From Peptoclostridium sp965368085 (GTDB lineage Bacteria > Bacillota > Clostridia > Peptostreptococcales > Peptostreptococcaceae): a DNA stretch of 64,000 bases. A program made the position numbers and the translations under genes. The stretch covers positions 52,239 to 116,238 of the forward strand of contig CBDULP010000004.1 of NCBI GenBank assembly GCA_965368085.1. Reading direction: 5' to 3'. The notes under the pieces are model-generated. The model saw nothing but the letters and a program-made list of their open reading frames with translations, made no database searches and was not told the origin of the DNA. Shown here one piece after another: positions 42,978 to 51,460 of this stretch. How positions within the stretch are numbered: position 1 is the stretch's first letter; every line of letters begins with the position of its first letter.

Positions 42978-43242
42978 AAAAAAACCTCGCACTTACACTA
43001 ATGTAAGAGACGAAGCTTATCCGCGTTACCACTCTTCTTAAAACGAGGCCGCCTTCATACTCAGACAGTTTCTCATTTTCACTCAAGGCCCTTAACGGAG
43101 GCTGCCGGATTTTCATACTCGACTTTTCTTTCTGAAAACCTCTTCATGGGTACGTTTCAATAAAACCTTTGTTCCGGACTCTCACCACCTCCGGCTCGCT
43201 TTGACAAAACGATTTACTTACTTTCCCAATCAATAGATTTGA
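42978..43242 (-). ncRNA. T-box leader, promoter-proximal copy (predicted Arg)
   Basis: It has the same elements as the copy 300 bases downstream, including the CGT specifier and its own complete terminator (CTTCG/CGAGG stem base, eight T). Transcription from the promoter at 43310-43338 must pass both terminators, so two uncharged tRNA-Arg must bind for full expression. Confidence 0.9.
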
Positions 43243-43309
43243 TTATTATTTTTTATAACTCCACACATCACATTTTGCTGATGTATTCGCAAGTTAATTC
43301 TTGAATAAG

Positions 43310-43338
43310 AGTATAGTCTGTTTATCAAATAGAGTCAA
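43310..43338 (-). promoter_or_regulatory. Sigma-A promoter of the double T-box operon
   Basis: On the minus strand TTGACT, 17 bases, TATACT. Transcription would start near 43303, about 60 bases before the first T-box. Confidence 0.8.
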
Positions 43339-43387
43339 CCCCTAAATATTTTTTTCTTATAAAAAAATATTTAAACGCTTCCAAAAA

Positions 43388-43603
43388 TCATATGATCCCA
43401 ATGATTTTCATGCCCGCAATCACTGTAACTGCAAGTACAGCAGCAGCAAGTACAGCAGTTTTTTTACCACTGCCCTCGTATGTCGCATTTATATATTTTC
43501 CCTTTATGTAACTGTTAAGGTCGTTTTGCAATTTGAAATTTTTCTTTTCCGTTTTATGCTTTTTTTTCTTTTTTTGGGCTTGCTGTATATCTATGGTTAT
43601 CAT
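43388..43603 (-). CDS. Small membrane-anchored protein, function unknown
   Basis: A 71-residue protein with a very Lys-rich segment (KKKKKHKTEKKNFK) and one C-terminal membrane helix (KTAVLAAAVLAVTVIAGMKI). GGAGGTG lies upstream of ATG 43603, which supports expression. No family is recognised. An AT-rich hairpin at about 43343-43372 may end it. Confidence 0.6.
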   Translation of the reverse strand: MITIDIQQAQKKKKKHKTEKKNFKLQNDLNSYIKGKYINATYEGSGKKTAVLAAAVLAVTVIAGMKIIGII

Positions 43604-43836
43604 AAATTTTCACCTCCAAGTTTGCATTCAAGTTTGTTCAATTGAAATTTCATTTTTTATTTTATACCCAATTTTAACCTCATCCGAACAAAAATTATTT
43701 TGACAAAAATAATACTTTCATCCTGCAGAACATATGTTCACGTTTCATTATACATCAAATCCAGAACAAAAACCACAAAATATCAAAACATGTGTTCACA
43801 ATGCATTATTTGCACTTCTAAATTTTATACAAATCA

Positions 43837-43883
43837 AATGCCAAGCATACGGAATCAAACTATTCCGCAGGCTTGGCATTTTT
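43837..43883. terminator. Hairpin terminator after the gate-protein pair
   Basis: AATGCCAAGC pairs with GCTTGGCATT, with inner CGGAAT/ATTCCG pairing. The T-run is stronger on the plus strand (ATTTTTG) than on the minus. It lies 4 bases after the stop of the minus-strand gene. Confidence 0.6.
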
Positions 43884-43886
43884 GTG

Positions 43887-44378
43887 TTATAAGTGGTGAT
43901 GAGTGCATCCCTTGTCACTTGCAGCATCCACTAGCTTATTTTCGTCCAGATTCTTTACCCTTTTCGACATGAAATATGTCAAAGCTACAGCCGCTGCCGT
44001 TCTCGCAAATAGAAGCACCCACCCGTTGGCCCCGACTGCCACAAATATCAGCGTGTCTTCAAACACCGCATGGCAGTTTATGAGAAACAGCACCATGAGC
44101 GTTACGTCTTTTTTTGTGAGATTCCCCTCCTCGCTGCTTTGGACTATTACCCCAGCCCCATACGAAAGGCCAAATACAAGCCCAACTATAAGCGGAAATG
44201 AGGCCGCTTTGGACATGCCGAAAAATTCAGTCATTGGCCTTAATGCATCGGCAATCTTATCGAGCACTTTGCAGTCCTTTAGAATCTGCATTGCAATCAT
44301 AAGCGGCACCACTATCATGCCTATGCCTGCAATAGATTTAAGGCTTCCGTATCCCGCATCCAATATTATATCCATCAT
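43887..44378 (-). CDS. Nucleoside-recognition (Gate) domain membrane protein, SpmB/YjiG-like
   Basis: A 163-residue protein with about four hydrophobic helices and the Gate-domain pattern MIVVPLMIAMQILKDCKVLD, SFPLIVGLVFGLSYGAGVIV. The C-terminus ends in CTHHHL, a short His/Cys tail that might bind metal. Its ATG overlaps the stop of the partner gene (ATGA). Split Gate-domain pairs include SpmA/SpmB and YjiG/YjiH; the transported substrate is unknown. Confidence 0.8.
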   Translation of the reverse strand: MMDIILDAGYGSLKSIAGIGMIVVPLMIAMQILKDCKVLDKIADALRPMTEFFGMSKAASFPLIVGLVFGLSYGAGVIVQSSEEGNLTKKDVTLMVLFLINCHAVFEDTLIFVAVGANGWVLLFARTAAAVALTYFMSKRVKNLDENKLVDAASDKGCTHHHL

Positions 44379-44800
44379 ATAAACGCACCTCCGATATTAC
44401 CCGCTGCCACTCCTGCTATTATCATCATCACAAGCCTTATCAACACGGCCTTTGAAGCGCTTGTTCCAAGCATTTTCACGACAGCCGTCTCCATGAAAAG
44501 AGAATGTGAAAACGAAAGCATAAGCGCTATCGTGGTAGCTTGATGGGCAGTAAGGTCTATTGCGCCCATGGCTCCTATGGCCGCATATATGTTAAGGCAG
44601 TTTCCAAGCACAATCACTATCGCAGCCTCTCCCGGAAGGTTGAACAGAGACATTATAGGGCTAAATAGTTTCGCTATGATATCTATCATTGCCGTATGCT
44701 GGACTATTGTTACAACGAAATATACCGGTATGACTATTTTCGCAAGAAAAACGGTAGTCTGGATGCCTTTGACGGCTCCAGTCTTTATTGAATTGATCAT
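44375..44800 (-). CDS. Nucleoside-recognition (Gate) domain membrane protein, partner subunit
   Basis: 141 residues from ATG 44800 (AAAGGGG 8 bases upstream; ATG 44806 is too close). It is hydrophobic throughout, with GAVKGIQTTVFLAKIVIPVY and LPGEAAIVIVLGNCLNIYAA typical of the Gate domain. It forms a two-gene operon with the downstream partner. Which substrate the pair moves cannot be told from sequence. Confidence 0.8.
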   Translation of the reverse strand: MINSIKTGAVKGIQTTVFLAKIVIPVYFVVTIVQHTAMIDIIAKLFSPIMSLFNLPGEAAIVIVLGNCLNIYAAIGAMGAIDLTAHQATTIALMLSFSHSLFMETAVVKMLGTSASKAVLIRLVMMIIAGVAAGNIGGAFI

Positions 44801-44945
44801 TAACATTTCCCCTTTATAAATGGATTCTCAGCATTAATCACAGATTTCACACTGTAGTATCACTTTGCATATCGTGCCGACTCTTCATGCCGGTATTTAT
44901 TCTATATTATAGCCATATATAAAATATACGGCAAATTAAATTCCA

Positions 44946-44994
44946 AGTAAATAAATAACCCCGCAAACAAAATTTCATTTTGTATCTGCGGGGT
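44946..44994 (-). terminator. Terminator after the FMN-dependent dehydrogenase gene
   Basis: ACCCCGCA and TGCGGGGT form an 8-bp stem with inner ACAAAAT/ATTTTGT pairing, followed on the minus strand by TTATTTATTT. Confidence 0.7.
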
Positions 44995-45073
44995 ACATAA
45001 TTTATACAGTCTCAACAAAAGTCATGTATATATAACCTGTCCGACCTGAATATCTCAGATTTCACATGATTTT

Positions 45074-46105
45074 TTACTTTATGGAGTTTAGGTTGACTAT
45101 TTTGCTCTCATCTATAGACTTTATATCATTGCATCCAGTAAGTATCATAGACTGGTAAAGCTGATTTTTGAATGTCTCTATGACAGTCTGAACGCCTTTT
45201 TCATTTCCTGCAACTGCTCCCCATATCACCGGCCTTGCCGCAAGTACGGCATCGGCTCCGAGCGCTATGTATTTTAGTATGTCAACGCCTTCCCTGACAT
45301 TTCCATCTGCAAGTATTGTTATCTTGCCCTTTACTGCTCTCGCAATTGCCGGAAGCGCCTCAGCAACGCCAAGAGTATGATTTAGAACCCTTCCCCCGTG
45401 GTTTGAAACGACTATGGCCTCCACTCCAGCTTCAACAGCAAGCTCCGCCTCTTCTGGAGTCATTATCCCCTTTAATATGAATGGAAGGTCTGTCGACTCT
45501 TTGATCTTCGCAATATCTTCCACGCTCTTAGGGCCTACAGGCTGTCCGAAAAGAGCCATTGTAACGAGCCCCGCCCCGTCTATGTCCATTCCAACCATTT
45601 TTACTCCGGCCTCTTCAGCCATTTTTATTCGTTCTATTACGGCGTCGTTTTCTCTCGGCTTTATTATTGCAATTCCTTCCCCGCCTGCCCTTTTTACGCT
45701 GTCAAGTCCAGCCACATAAAATTCAGGCTTTCCGCTGTCTCCAACCATGGCCATTGTTCCGGCGGCCTTGCTTCCCTCTACAACAGCATCGCAGTACTGC
45801 TCTTCCGTAAGATATCCTCCCATGTTGATTCCGCTTCCCGTAACAGGAGCCGTAATCAGTGGAAGTGAAAGCTTTTGTCCAAGCACTTCAATGCTTGTAT
45901 CAGGATCCTTGGCATTGTGAAGAGTCCTAAGCACTACCTTTACGTTCTTAAGTGCTTCAAAATTTCTCTTGAATGCATCCCCCGTGCCTGCTCCACCCAT
46001 TCCTGGAACCTGTCCTGCACAAGCCACTCCGTTGCACTCCCTGCATACATTACAAAAGCCCTTCATACGCTCTCTCGCAAGCTGTTTTGCCTCTTTTATG
46101 TCCAT
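45074..46105 (-). CDS. FMN-dependent alpha-hydroxy-acid dehydrogenase family protein
   Basis: A 343-residue TIM-barrel flavoenzyme with LPFILKGIMTPEEAELAVEA, the active-site His in AIVVSNHGGRVLNH and the FMN phosphate site ADGNVREGVDILKYIALGAD, as in lactate oxidase and related enzymes. The N-terminus is unusual, with a Cys-rich stretch (GFCNVCRECNGVACAGQVPG) that could hold a metal or Fe-S centre. Anaerobic Clostridia carry this shorter variant. The substrate is not known; lactate or another 2-hydroxy acid is likely. It is a single gene with its own terminator. Confidence 0.88.
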   Translation of the reverse strand: MDIKEAKQLARERMKGFCNVCRECNGVACAGQVPGMGGAGTGDAFKRNFEALKNVKVVLRTLHNAKDPDTSIEVLGQKLSLPLITAPVTGSGINMGGYLTEEQYCDAVVEGSKAAGTMAMVGDSGKPEFYVAGLDSVKRAGGEGIAIIKPRENDAVIERIKMAEEAGVKMVGMDIDGAGLVTMALFGQPVGPKSVEDIAKIKESTDLPFILKGIMTPEEAELAVEAGVEAIVVSNHGGRVLNHTLGVAEALPAIARAVKGKITILADGNVREGVDILKYIALGADAVLAARPVIWGAVAGNEKGVQTVIETFKNQLYQSMILTGCNDIKSIDESKIVNLNSIK

Positions 46106-46219
46106 AACCCCAAACCCCCTTGATTTGATTTAATCTATATTATGACACTAACTATTTTATCAGATTAACGCTCAAAATCTCCATAAATTTTCTCAATATT
46201 CGCAACATTTTATTATGCT

Positions 46220-46681
46220 TTATACATCCTCATCGCTCATAACCTCTATGCCCTCTCTTTTAAGAAGGGCACAAAAAGCTCCACACCCGTCCTTTAGCGT
46301 CCCTGAGAATTTACCGTCGTAAATCCTGTGAACTCCGCACGATGGGCTTTGTTCCTTGAGCAGCGCCATATTGCACCCTGTCATTTTGGCTATCTTTGCG
46401 GCTTCCTGTGCGCCTTTTACATAGGCCTGCGTTAAGTCGTCCCCGTTTTTTGAAAATATAGAGCTATTCCCATCCAAAACATCAAATCCATCTCCCGAGT
46501 CTATTTCAGCTGGAGTCCTTGGCGTGCAAAGTCCTCCTAGCTGCTCCGGACATACGGGCACAAAATCCCTGTCCTTTAGAAACTCCATTACATTCTCACT
46601 TGCGGCGTCTCTTGCGTCATATCGGCATCTCACGCCTGCAAGGCAAGCCGCCACAAGCACTTTGTCTTTTTGTCCATCCAC
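46220..46681 (-). CDS. DUF523 family protein
   Basis: A 153-residue protein with the family motifs VAACLAGVRCRYDARD, VPVCPEQLGGLCTPRTPAEI and LLKEQSPSCGVHRIYDG. Conserved Cys residues suggest metal or Fe-S binding; the function is unknown. The start is GTG 46681, 3 bases after the mutS2 stop, so translation is probably coupled. Confidence 0.9.
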   Translation of the reverse strand: MDGQKDKVLVAACLAGVRCRYDARDAASENVMEFLKDRDFVPVCPEQLGGLCTPRTPAEIDSGDGFDVLDGNSSIFSKNGDDLTQAYVKGAQEAAKIAKMTGCNMALLKEQSPSCGVHRIYDGKFSGTLKDGCGAFCALLKREGIEVMSDEDV

Positions 46682-46684
46682 TGT

Positions 46685-49060
46685 CTATTTGAGGTGCACA
46701 ACTGTAACACCTGCTCCTCCTTCCCCGTAGCCTCCATCTCTGGCGCTTTTTACATGGGAATGTTTTTTGAGCATCTGCTTTATCCCCGACTTTAGAACTC
46801 CCGTTCCAACACCGTGTATTATAGTCACTTTTTCAAGACCTGCAATATATGCGTCATCAAGGTATTTGTCCACTTCATACATTGCCTCTTCAAGGTTCAT
46901 TCCCCTAAGGTCTATCTCCATTTTTACGTTCTGCGACTTGCTCTTCATTATCCTTCCCGCACCCGAGTTTTTCTTCTGGGACTTGTCTTTTTTGACCCTT
47001 TGAAGCGAAGCATAAGGAAGGTTCATCTTCATTATTCCTATTTGAACAAGGGCCTCCTTCTTCTTTTCATCCGCCGATATAACACTTCCCTTTTGTCCAA
47101 GCGTTATAACCTCGACTTCTTCGCCTTCTTTCAGATTGCTTATTTCTTTTTTTGCCGCCTTCGGAAGTATAAGCTTGTCTACACTCTCATCAAGACTTCC
47201 CATGGATTTTTTCATGTCATGTCTAAGCTTTTCAACCTTTTTGCCCATTTCACTGCTGTATCCAGCTTTTTCAAGCTGTCTAAGCTTTTTAACTATTTCA
47301 TCAGCCTCCGCCTTGGCTCTTTTGAGTATGCTTTGTGCCTCTCTTTTTGCATCTGAGACTATTTTATCCCTTTGAGTAGCCACCTTTTCCCGCTTCTCCT
47401 CAAGGTCTTCCCTCACTCTTTGAGCCTCTTGCTTGTCCATAAGGGCTCTTTTGCTATCCTCTTGAGCCTTTTGCCTTTTTGTCTCTATATCCTGAAGGAG
47501 TTCCTCAAACTCTATGTTTTCGCTGCTTATCAGCTCTTTTGCATTGTCTATTATATAGTCATCCAGTCCAAGTTTTTTTGATATTTCAAATGCGTTGGAT
47601 TTTCCAGGAACACCTATAAGAAGCCTGTATGTTGGGCTCAGAGTTTTTACGTCAAACTCAACAGATGCATTTTCAACTCCAGGCTTTGCAAGTGCATACT
47701 GCTTAAGCTCGCTGTAGTGCGTTGTGGCTATTGTCCTTGCTCCCAGTTTATAAAGGTCGTCAAGTATCGACATCGCAAGGGCAGCACCTTCTATGGGATC
47801 TGTTCCCGCCCCTAGCTCGTCAAACAGTACAAGCGAATCATGTGTTACATTTTTTGTTATTTCCACTATGTTTGTCATATGTGAAGAAAAAGTGGAAAGG
47901 CTCTGCTCTATGCTCTGCTCGTCTCCTATGTCCGCAAATATGTTCTCGAACACGCACATGCTAGTTCCATAGTCAGCCGGTATGTGCAGGCCGCTTTGAT
48001 TCATAAGACTGAAAAGCCCCACTGTCTTAAGCGTAACCGTCTTACCACCTGTATTCGGCCCGGTTATCACAAGAGTTGTAAAGTCTTCCCCTAGCCATAT
48101 ATTTATAGGCACAACCTGCTTTGCCGGTATAAGCGGATGTCTTGCATTTTTCATCCTGAGCTTCATGTCTTTTGAAATGCTTGGCTCTATGGCCCTCATT
48201 CTGACAGAAAGCTTGCCCTTTGCAAATATGAAATCTATTTTTGCAAGCGCATCAAGATTTACACATATCTCCTCTTCAACCTCTCCAACACTTGTTGAAA
48301 GTTCCCTCAGTATTTTCTCTATTTCATCCTGCTCAGATATTCTAAGCTCCCTGAGCTCGTTGTTCATGTTTACAACAGACATTGGCTCTATGAAAAGAGT
48401 TGCCCCTGACGATGACTGGTCATGGACTATTCCAGGCACGTTTGACTTGTACTCGTGCTTTACAGGCACCACGAACCTGTCCCCTCTTATTGTGATTATT
48501 GCATCTTGAAGGTATTTTTGATATGAAGCCGATGTTATTATCGAGTGAAGCTTCGACCTTATGGCTTCATTTTTTTGTACTATCCTTCTTCTTATGCTTC
48601 TAAGTTGCGGGCTTGCAGAATCAGATATTTCATTTTCGCTTATTATGCTGTTTTCTATCGTCTCTTCAAGCTCTCTGAAAACAGCAAGCGTCTGGGCAAT
48701 CGACGTGAGTATCGGGTATTCTTCGCTTTCCTCCCTCTTTTCTATGAATGACTTCATTCTCCTCGCAGCTCTGAGCGTGTCGCATACAATAAGAAGATGT
48801 CCCGGGTCAAGAGATGATCCCATTCCAGCCCTTCTTACAAGGTGCTTGGCATCACGTACTCCTCCAAGCGGTATATTTCCCGATTTTAATATTAGCGATT
48901 GCGCTTCGCTTGTTTCTTTTTGCCAGTGCTCAACCTCTTCAAATGAATTTGAAGGCTGTAGCTCTTGCGCAAGCTTTTTGCCAAGCGACGAGCTCGCCAT
49001 TTCTTTTAACATATCTATTATTTTATAGTACTCTAGTACTTTAAGCGCTTTTTTATTCAT
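46685..49060 (-). CDS. mutS2: Endonuclease MutS2
   Basis: 791 residues from ATG 49060 (GGAGGAG 11 bases upstream; the open frame reaches 49087). An N-terminal clamp/core region precedes Walker A VITGPNTGGKTVTLKTVGLF near residue 330 and VLFDELGAGTDPIEGAALA. A long coiled coil follows (about 510-640), and a C-terminal Smr domain with IDLRGMNLEEAMYEVDKYLD and VTIIHGVGTGVLKSGI. MutS2 suppresses recombination and rescues collided ribosomes in Firmicutes. All domains are complete. Confidence 0.96.
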   Translation of the reverse strand: MNKKALKVLEYYKIIDMLKEMASSSLGKKLAQELQPSNSFEEVEHWQKETSEAQSLILKSGNIPLGGVRDAKHLVRRAGMGSSLDPGHLLIVCDTLRAARRMKSFIEKREESEEYPILTSIAQTLAVFRELEETIENSIISENEISDSASPQLRSIRRRIVQKNEAIRSKLHSIITSASYQKYLQDAIITIRGDRFVVPVKHEYKSNVPGIVHDQSSSGATLFIEPMSVVNMNNELRELRISEQDEIEKILRELSTSVGEVEEEICVNLDALAKIDFIFAKGKLSVRMRAIEPSISKDMKLRMKNARHPLIPAKQVVPINIWLGEDFTTLVITGPNTGGKTVTLKTVGLFSLMNQSGLHIPADYGTSMCVFENIFADIGDEQSIEQSLSTFSSHMTNIVEITKNVTHDSLVLFDELGAGTDPIEGAALAMSILDDLYKLGARTIATTHYSELKQYALAKPGVENASVEFDVKTLSPTYRLLIGVPGKSNAFEISKKLGLDDYIIDNAKELISSENIEFEELLQDIETKRQKAQEDSKRALMDKQEAQRVREDLEEKREKVATQRDKIVSDAKREAQSILKRAKAEADEIVKKLRQLEKAGYSSEMGKKVEKLRHDMKKSMGSLDESVDKLILPKAAKKEISNLKEGEEVEVITLGQKGSVISADEKKKEALVQIGIMKMNLPYASLQRVKKDKSQKKNSGAGRIMKSKSQNVKMEIDLRGMNLEEAMYEVDKYLDDAYIAGLEKVTIIHGVGTGVLKSGIKQMLKKHSHVKSARDGGYGEGGAGVTVVHLK

Positions 49061-49389
49061 TTCTTTTAATACTCCTCCATTAATCACTTATTCTCCAAAT
49101 TTAAGACTATCACATTTATGCGCCCCAGTTCAAATATTTTTGATATTATTTGCCTTTTGCCTACACAATGCATTTTCAATGCAATCCTTTATAAAGCCTT
49201 TTTTACAACCTTATAGTTACAGCTGCTCATTTTCACTCCAAATCACATCTACTTGTAAAAAACCTCCTATAAAATATACCTACTGTGGTAATATATTAAT
49301 GTACGGTTCATATAGCAGTCGTTTGATATGCGAATTGTAAATTTCTTGCAATTCACAGTTATTTTACACTAACAGAAGGGAGCAAAAAA
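49061..49389. other. Intergenic region between mutS2 and a membrane-protein gene
   Basis: About 330 AT-rich bases between divergent genes, with both promoters expected. A short palindrome (GAATTGTAA...TTGCAATTC) lies at 49332-49352, about 40 bases before the rightward gene. No gene or RNA was recognised. Confidence 0.4.
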
Positions 49390-50046
49390 ATGTCTTCTTC
49401 ATCAAACCCAGTCAGAAAAAAAAGACAAAATGGAAGACCCAAACCATTTAAAATCATGACTAGAACACTCATATTTCTGGGATTTATTTTTTATTCTCTG
49501 CTGAGCTTCAGTTATTTTTTCAAGCCGGAATCTCTATCCAATTGGACTAAATTTTATTTTTACATCTATCCTTTTATTTTCCTTGTTTATGTGTACACAT
49601 TCAAAATGGACTGTAAAAAGGGCAGAAAAAAATGCCTTTCGGCTTCCATATTCAATATTTTATTCTTGACGCTGCTTTTTACTATCATGTTTTTCATATA
49701 TGGAATACTAATGAAGCCCGGCCTGGAAAAAAACAAACTGCACCTTGCAATCACAGTTTTTTCAATGGGCGGAATAATGCTGTTTGACTTTTTCATAATA
49801 GAGTACATACAAGGCCTTTTCAAGCCAAATCCATGCAAAATACGATCATCTAGAAACAGTCCTGCAAAGGCTGCTCCAAGGCGGCCTGCAGAAAATCCCA
49901 AAACTTCAAATATACGCTCAGGCAGCAACGCTACCATATATGCACCTCAAAACCTCGAAAACACGGTCGAACTCATATATGGTAGCCCACAAGCAAGCTG
50001 CCGGTCTAATTCCTCAAATATAGCCAGCAGCAAAGAAATGCTATAG
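49390..50046 (+). CDS. Membrane protein of unknown function
   Basis: A 218-residue protein with a basic N-terminus (PVRKKRQNGRPKPFK) and four predicted membrane helices (about 25-45, 57-73, 87-107 and 118-140). It ends in a Ser/Asn/Pro-rich cytoplasmic or disordered tail. GAAGGGAGC lies upstream of ATG 49390. A strong terminator follows at 50047. No family is recognised. Confidence 0.65.
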   Translation: MSSSSNPVRKKRQNGRPKPFKIMTRTLIFLGFIFYSLLSFSYFFKPESLSNWTKFYFYIYPFIFLVYVYTFKMDCKKGRKKCLSASIFNILFLTLLFTIMFFIYGILMKPGLEKNKLHLAITVFSMGGIMLFDFFIIEYIQGLFKPNPCKIRSSRNSPAKAAPRRPAENPKTSNIRSGSNATIYAPQNLENTVELIYGSPQASCRSNSSNIASSKEML

Positions 50047-50081
50047 AACAACCCCGGGTTCAAGCGCCCGGGGTTGTTTTA
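50047..50081. terminator. Bidirectional terminator
   Basis: AACAACCCCGGG and CCCGGGGTTGTT form a perfect 12-bp stem with an 8-base loop and T-rich ends on the plus strand. Confidence 0.88.
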
Positions 50082-50110
50082 TATTTTCATATCAAGAAAT
50101 TCCATGCCTG

Positions 50111-51289
50111 TTAATAGCCATCGCTGTAAGGTGGCTCATCCCGGTCTTCATTCAGTTCTTCGTCTGTAAGAATTTCTATCACCCTTGGTCTTGTGCCGCT
50201 TTCCGCCACTATCCAGACATAGTCTCCTTCATATACATCTTCATATTCTTTGTCGTCGTCCTTCTCATACACTACGGTATTGCTTCTGGAATTGTTCAAT
50301 TTAACTGTGTCATCTTGTCCATTTGAAGGGGTGGTATCAACTTCCATGATATCTCCGCTTTTTTCTACAACCAATCCGTACACTATATCAAATCTATTTG
50401 AATCATCTGGTTTTATAATCTCCATTTCACTTCTTCTTATCTTTGCTATATACGGCCTTTGTGCATCAATCTCTTCAAATTCCAAATCTTTCACTTTGAC
50501 TTCAAATACACCTTTATCATATTCCTCGAATTCCACATATACATCTCCACCTGAAACCCATTTTTCTATTATATATACGGCTCTGTGATCAAGCGAACTT
50601 TCCGGCTCTCTTGCCTGTTCTCTCTCTTGCTCCCTTTCTTGTTCTTTATCCATATCCCCTGGTTCTCTATCCCTTTCTCGCTCTCTTTCTCTTTCCATAT
50701 GTTCGTTGGCCCTATCAATAATCACCATTGCTTCTGCCCTTGTAATGCTTTCCTGTGGCCTGAAGTACCCATGCTCATCGCCTATGGTTATGCCGTTTTT
50801 AAATCCAAACCCAACAGCTTCCGAGGCCCACCTTGAAACATTACTGTAATCCTTTATATCAGGCACTTCTAGCGTCTCTTCCTCAAACCCCTCAGCTTCA
50901 AATATTTTGTAAATAAAATATATCGCCTCCTGCCTGGATATCTGCTCGTAAGGCCCTAAATTCCCATCTTCCAAACCTTCCAAATATCCCGCACCCATAC
51001 CTTTTGCTATTTCGTCATAAAACCAATCAGATTCTGCCACGTCATCAAATTCTATTTCAGCCTTTTCAGTAAAACCGAATGCCCTATTTATCATGGTAGT
51101 AAATTCAGCTCTTGTAACCATGCCGTCAGGTTTTACACTACCGTCTTCATAACCCCTTATCCAACCATTGTTCACCCATTTTTGAATGTGCTCTCCCGCC
51201 CAGTGATTTTGATATCCGCTCTGCGCTCCAGCTGTCTGCGGAAGTATCATCACTATTGAAAAAAATATGGCTAATATTCGCTTATACAT
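50111..51289 (-). CDS. Surface protein with three SLH domains
   Basis: A 392-residue protein. A signal peptide (MYKRILAIFFSIVMILPQTA) is followed by three S-layer-homology repeats at about 30-195 (GWIRGYEDGSVKPDGMVTRA, LEDGNLGPYEQISRQEAIYF, ITIGDEHGYFRPQESITRAE). A strongly charged Arg/Glu run (about 198-232, ERERERERDREPGDMDKEQE) leads to a C-terminal beta-rich domain of unknown role. SLH domains bind pyruvylated wall polymers. The Arg/Glu run is probably a rigid helical spacer. Confidence 0.88.
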   Translation of the reverse strand: MYKRILAIFFSIVMILPQTAGAQSGYQNHWAGEHIQKWVNNGWIRGYEDGSVKPDGMVTRAEFTTMINRAFGFTEKAEIEFDDVAESDWFYDEIAKGMGAGYLEGLEDGNLGPYEQISRQEAIYFIYKIFEAEGFEEETLEVPDIKDYSNVSRWASEAVGFGFKNGITIGDEHGYFRPQESITRAEAMVIIDRANEHMERERERERDREPGDMDKEQEREQEREQAREPESSLDHRAVYIIEKWVSGGDVYVEFEEYDKGVFEVKVKDLEFEEIDAQRPYIAKIRRSEMEIIKPDDSNRFDIVYGLVVEKSGDIMEVDTTPSNGQDDTVKLNNSRSNTVVYEKDDDKEYEDVYEGDYVWIVAESGTRPRVIEILTDEELNEDRDEPPYSDGY

Positions 51290-51421
51290 AATATTCTCCT
51301 TTCTCGTCTTTTCTTATTAACTTCCAATGTTTAAGCCTTACATTGTTTTTATACCCACCTTTTCCCTTTTCAGTATGTGCTTTAAATTTTTATTTTAAAA
51401 CATATTGAATATATTCAAAAT

Positions 51422-51450
51422 AAAAATGCACACATGTCTGTGTGCATTTT
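51422..51450 (-). terminator. Terminator after the stalk-domain gene
   Basis: AAAATGCACACA and TGTGTGCATTTT form a perfect stem with a short loop, followed by T-rich sequence on the minus strand. Confidence 0.85.
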
Positions 51451-51460
51451 ATAGCATATC

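Larger units (their letters stand above)
42671..43242. repeat. Two near-identical 272-bp tandem copies (period 300) containing T-boxes
   Basis: Bases 42671-42942 and 42971-43242 differ at only two positions by eye (42687 C against 42987 T; 42910 T against 43210 C). They are separated by a 28-base unrelated spacer. This is a recent tandem duplication of a complete T-box leader. Confidence 0.95.

Noticed and set aside
42844..43116. Minus-strand reading frame of 90 codons in the T-box region
   Set aside because: It lies inside the duplicated leader RNAs and has no ribosome site.
42671..43242. Direct repeats as a CRISPR array or insertion sequence
   Set aside because: There are only two long copies, each a complete T-box with terminator; no short repeat-spacer pattern, transposase or terminal inverted repeats.
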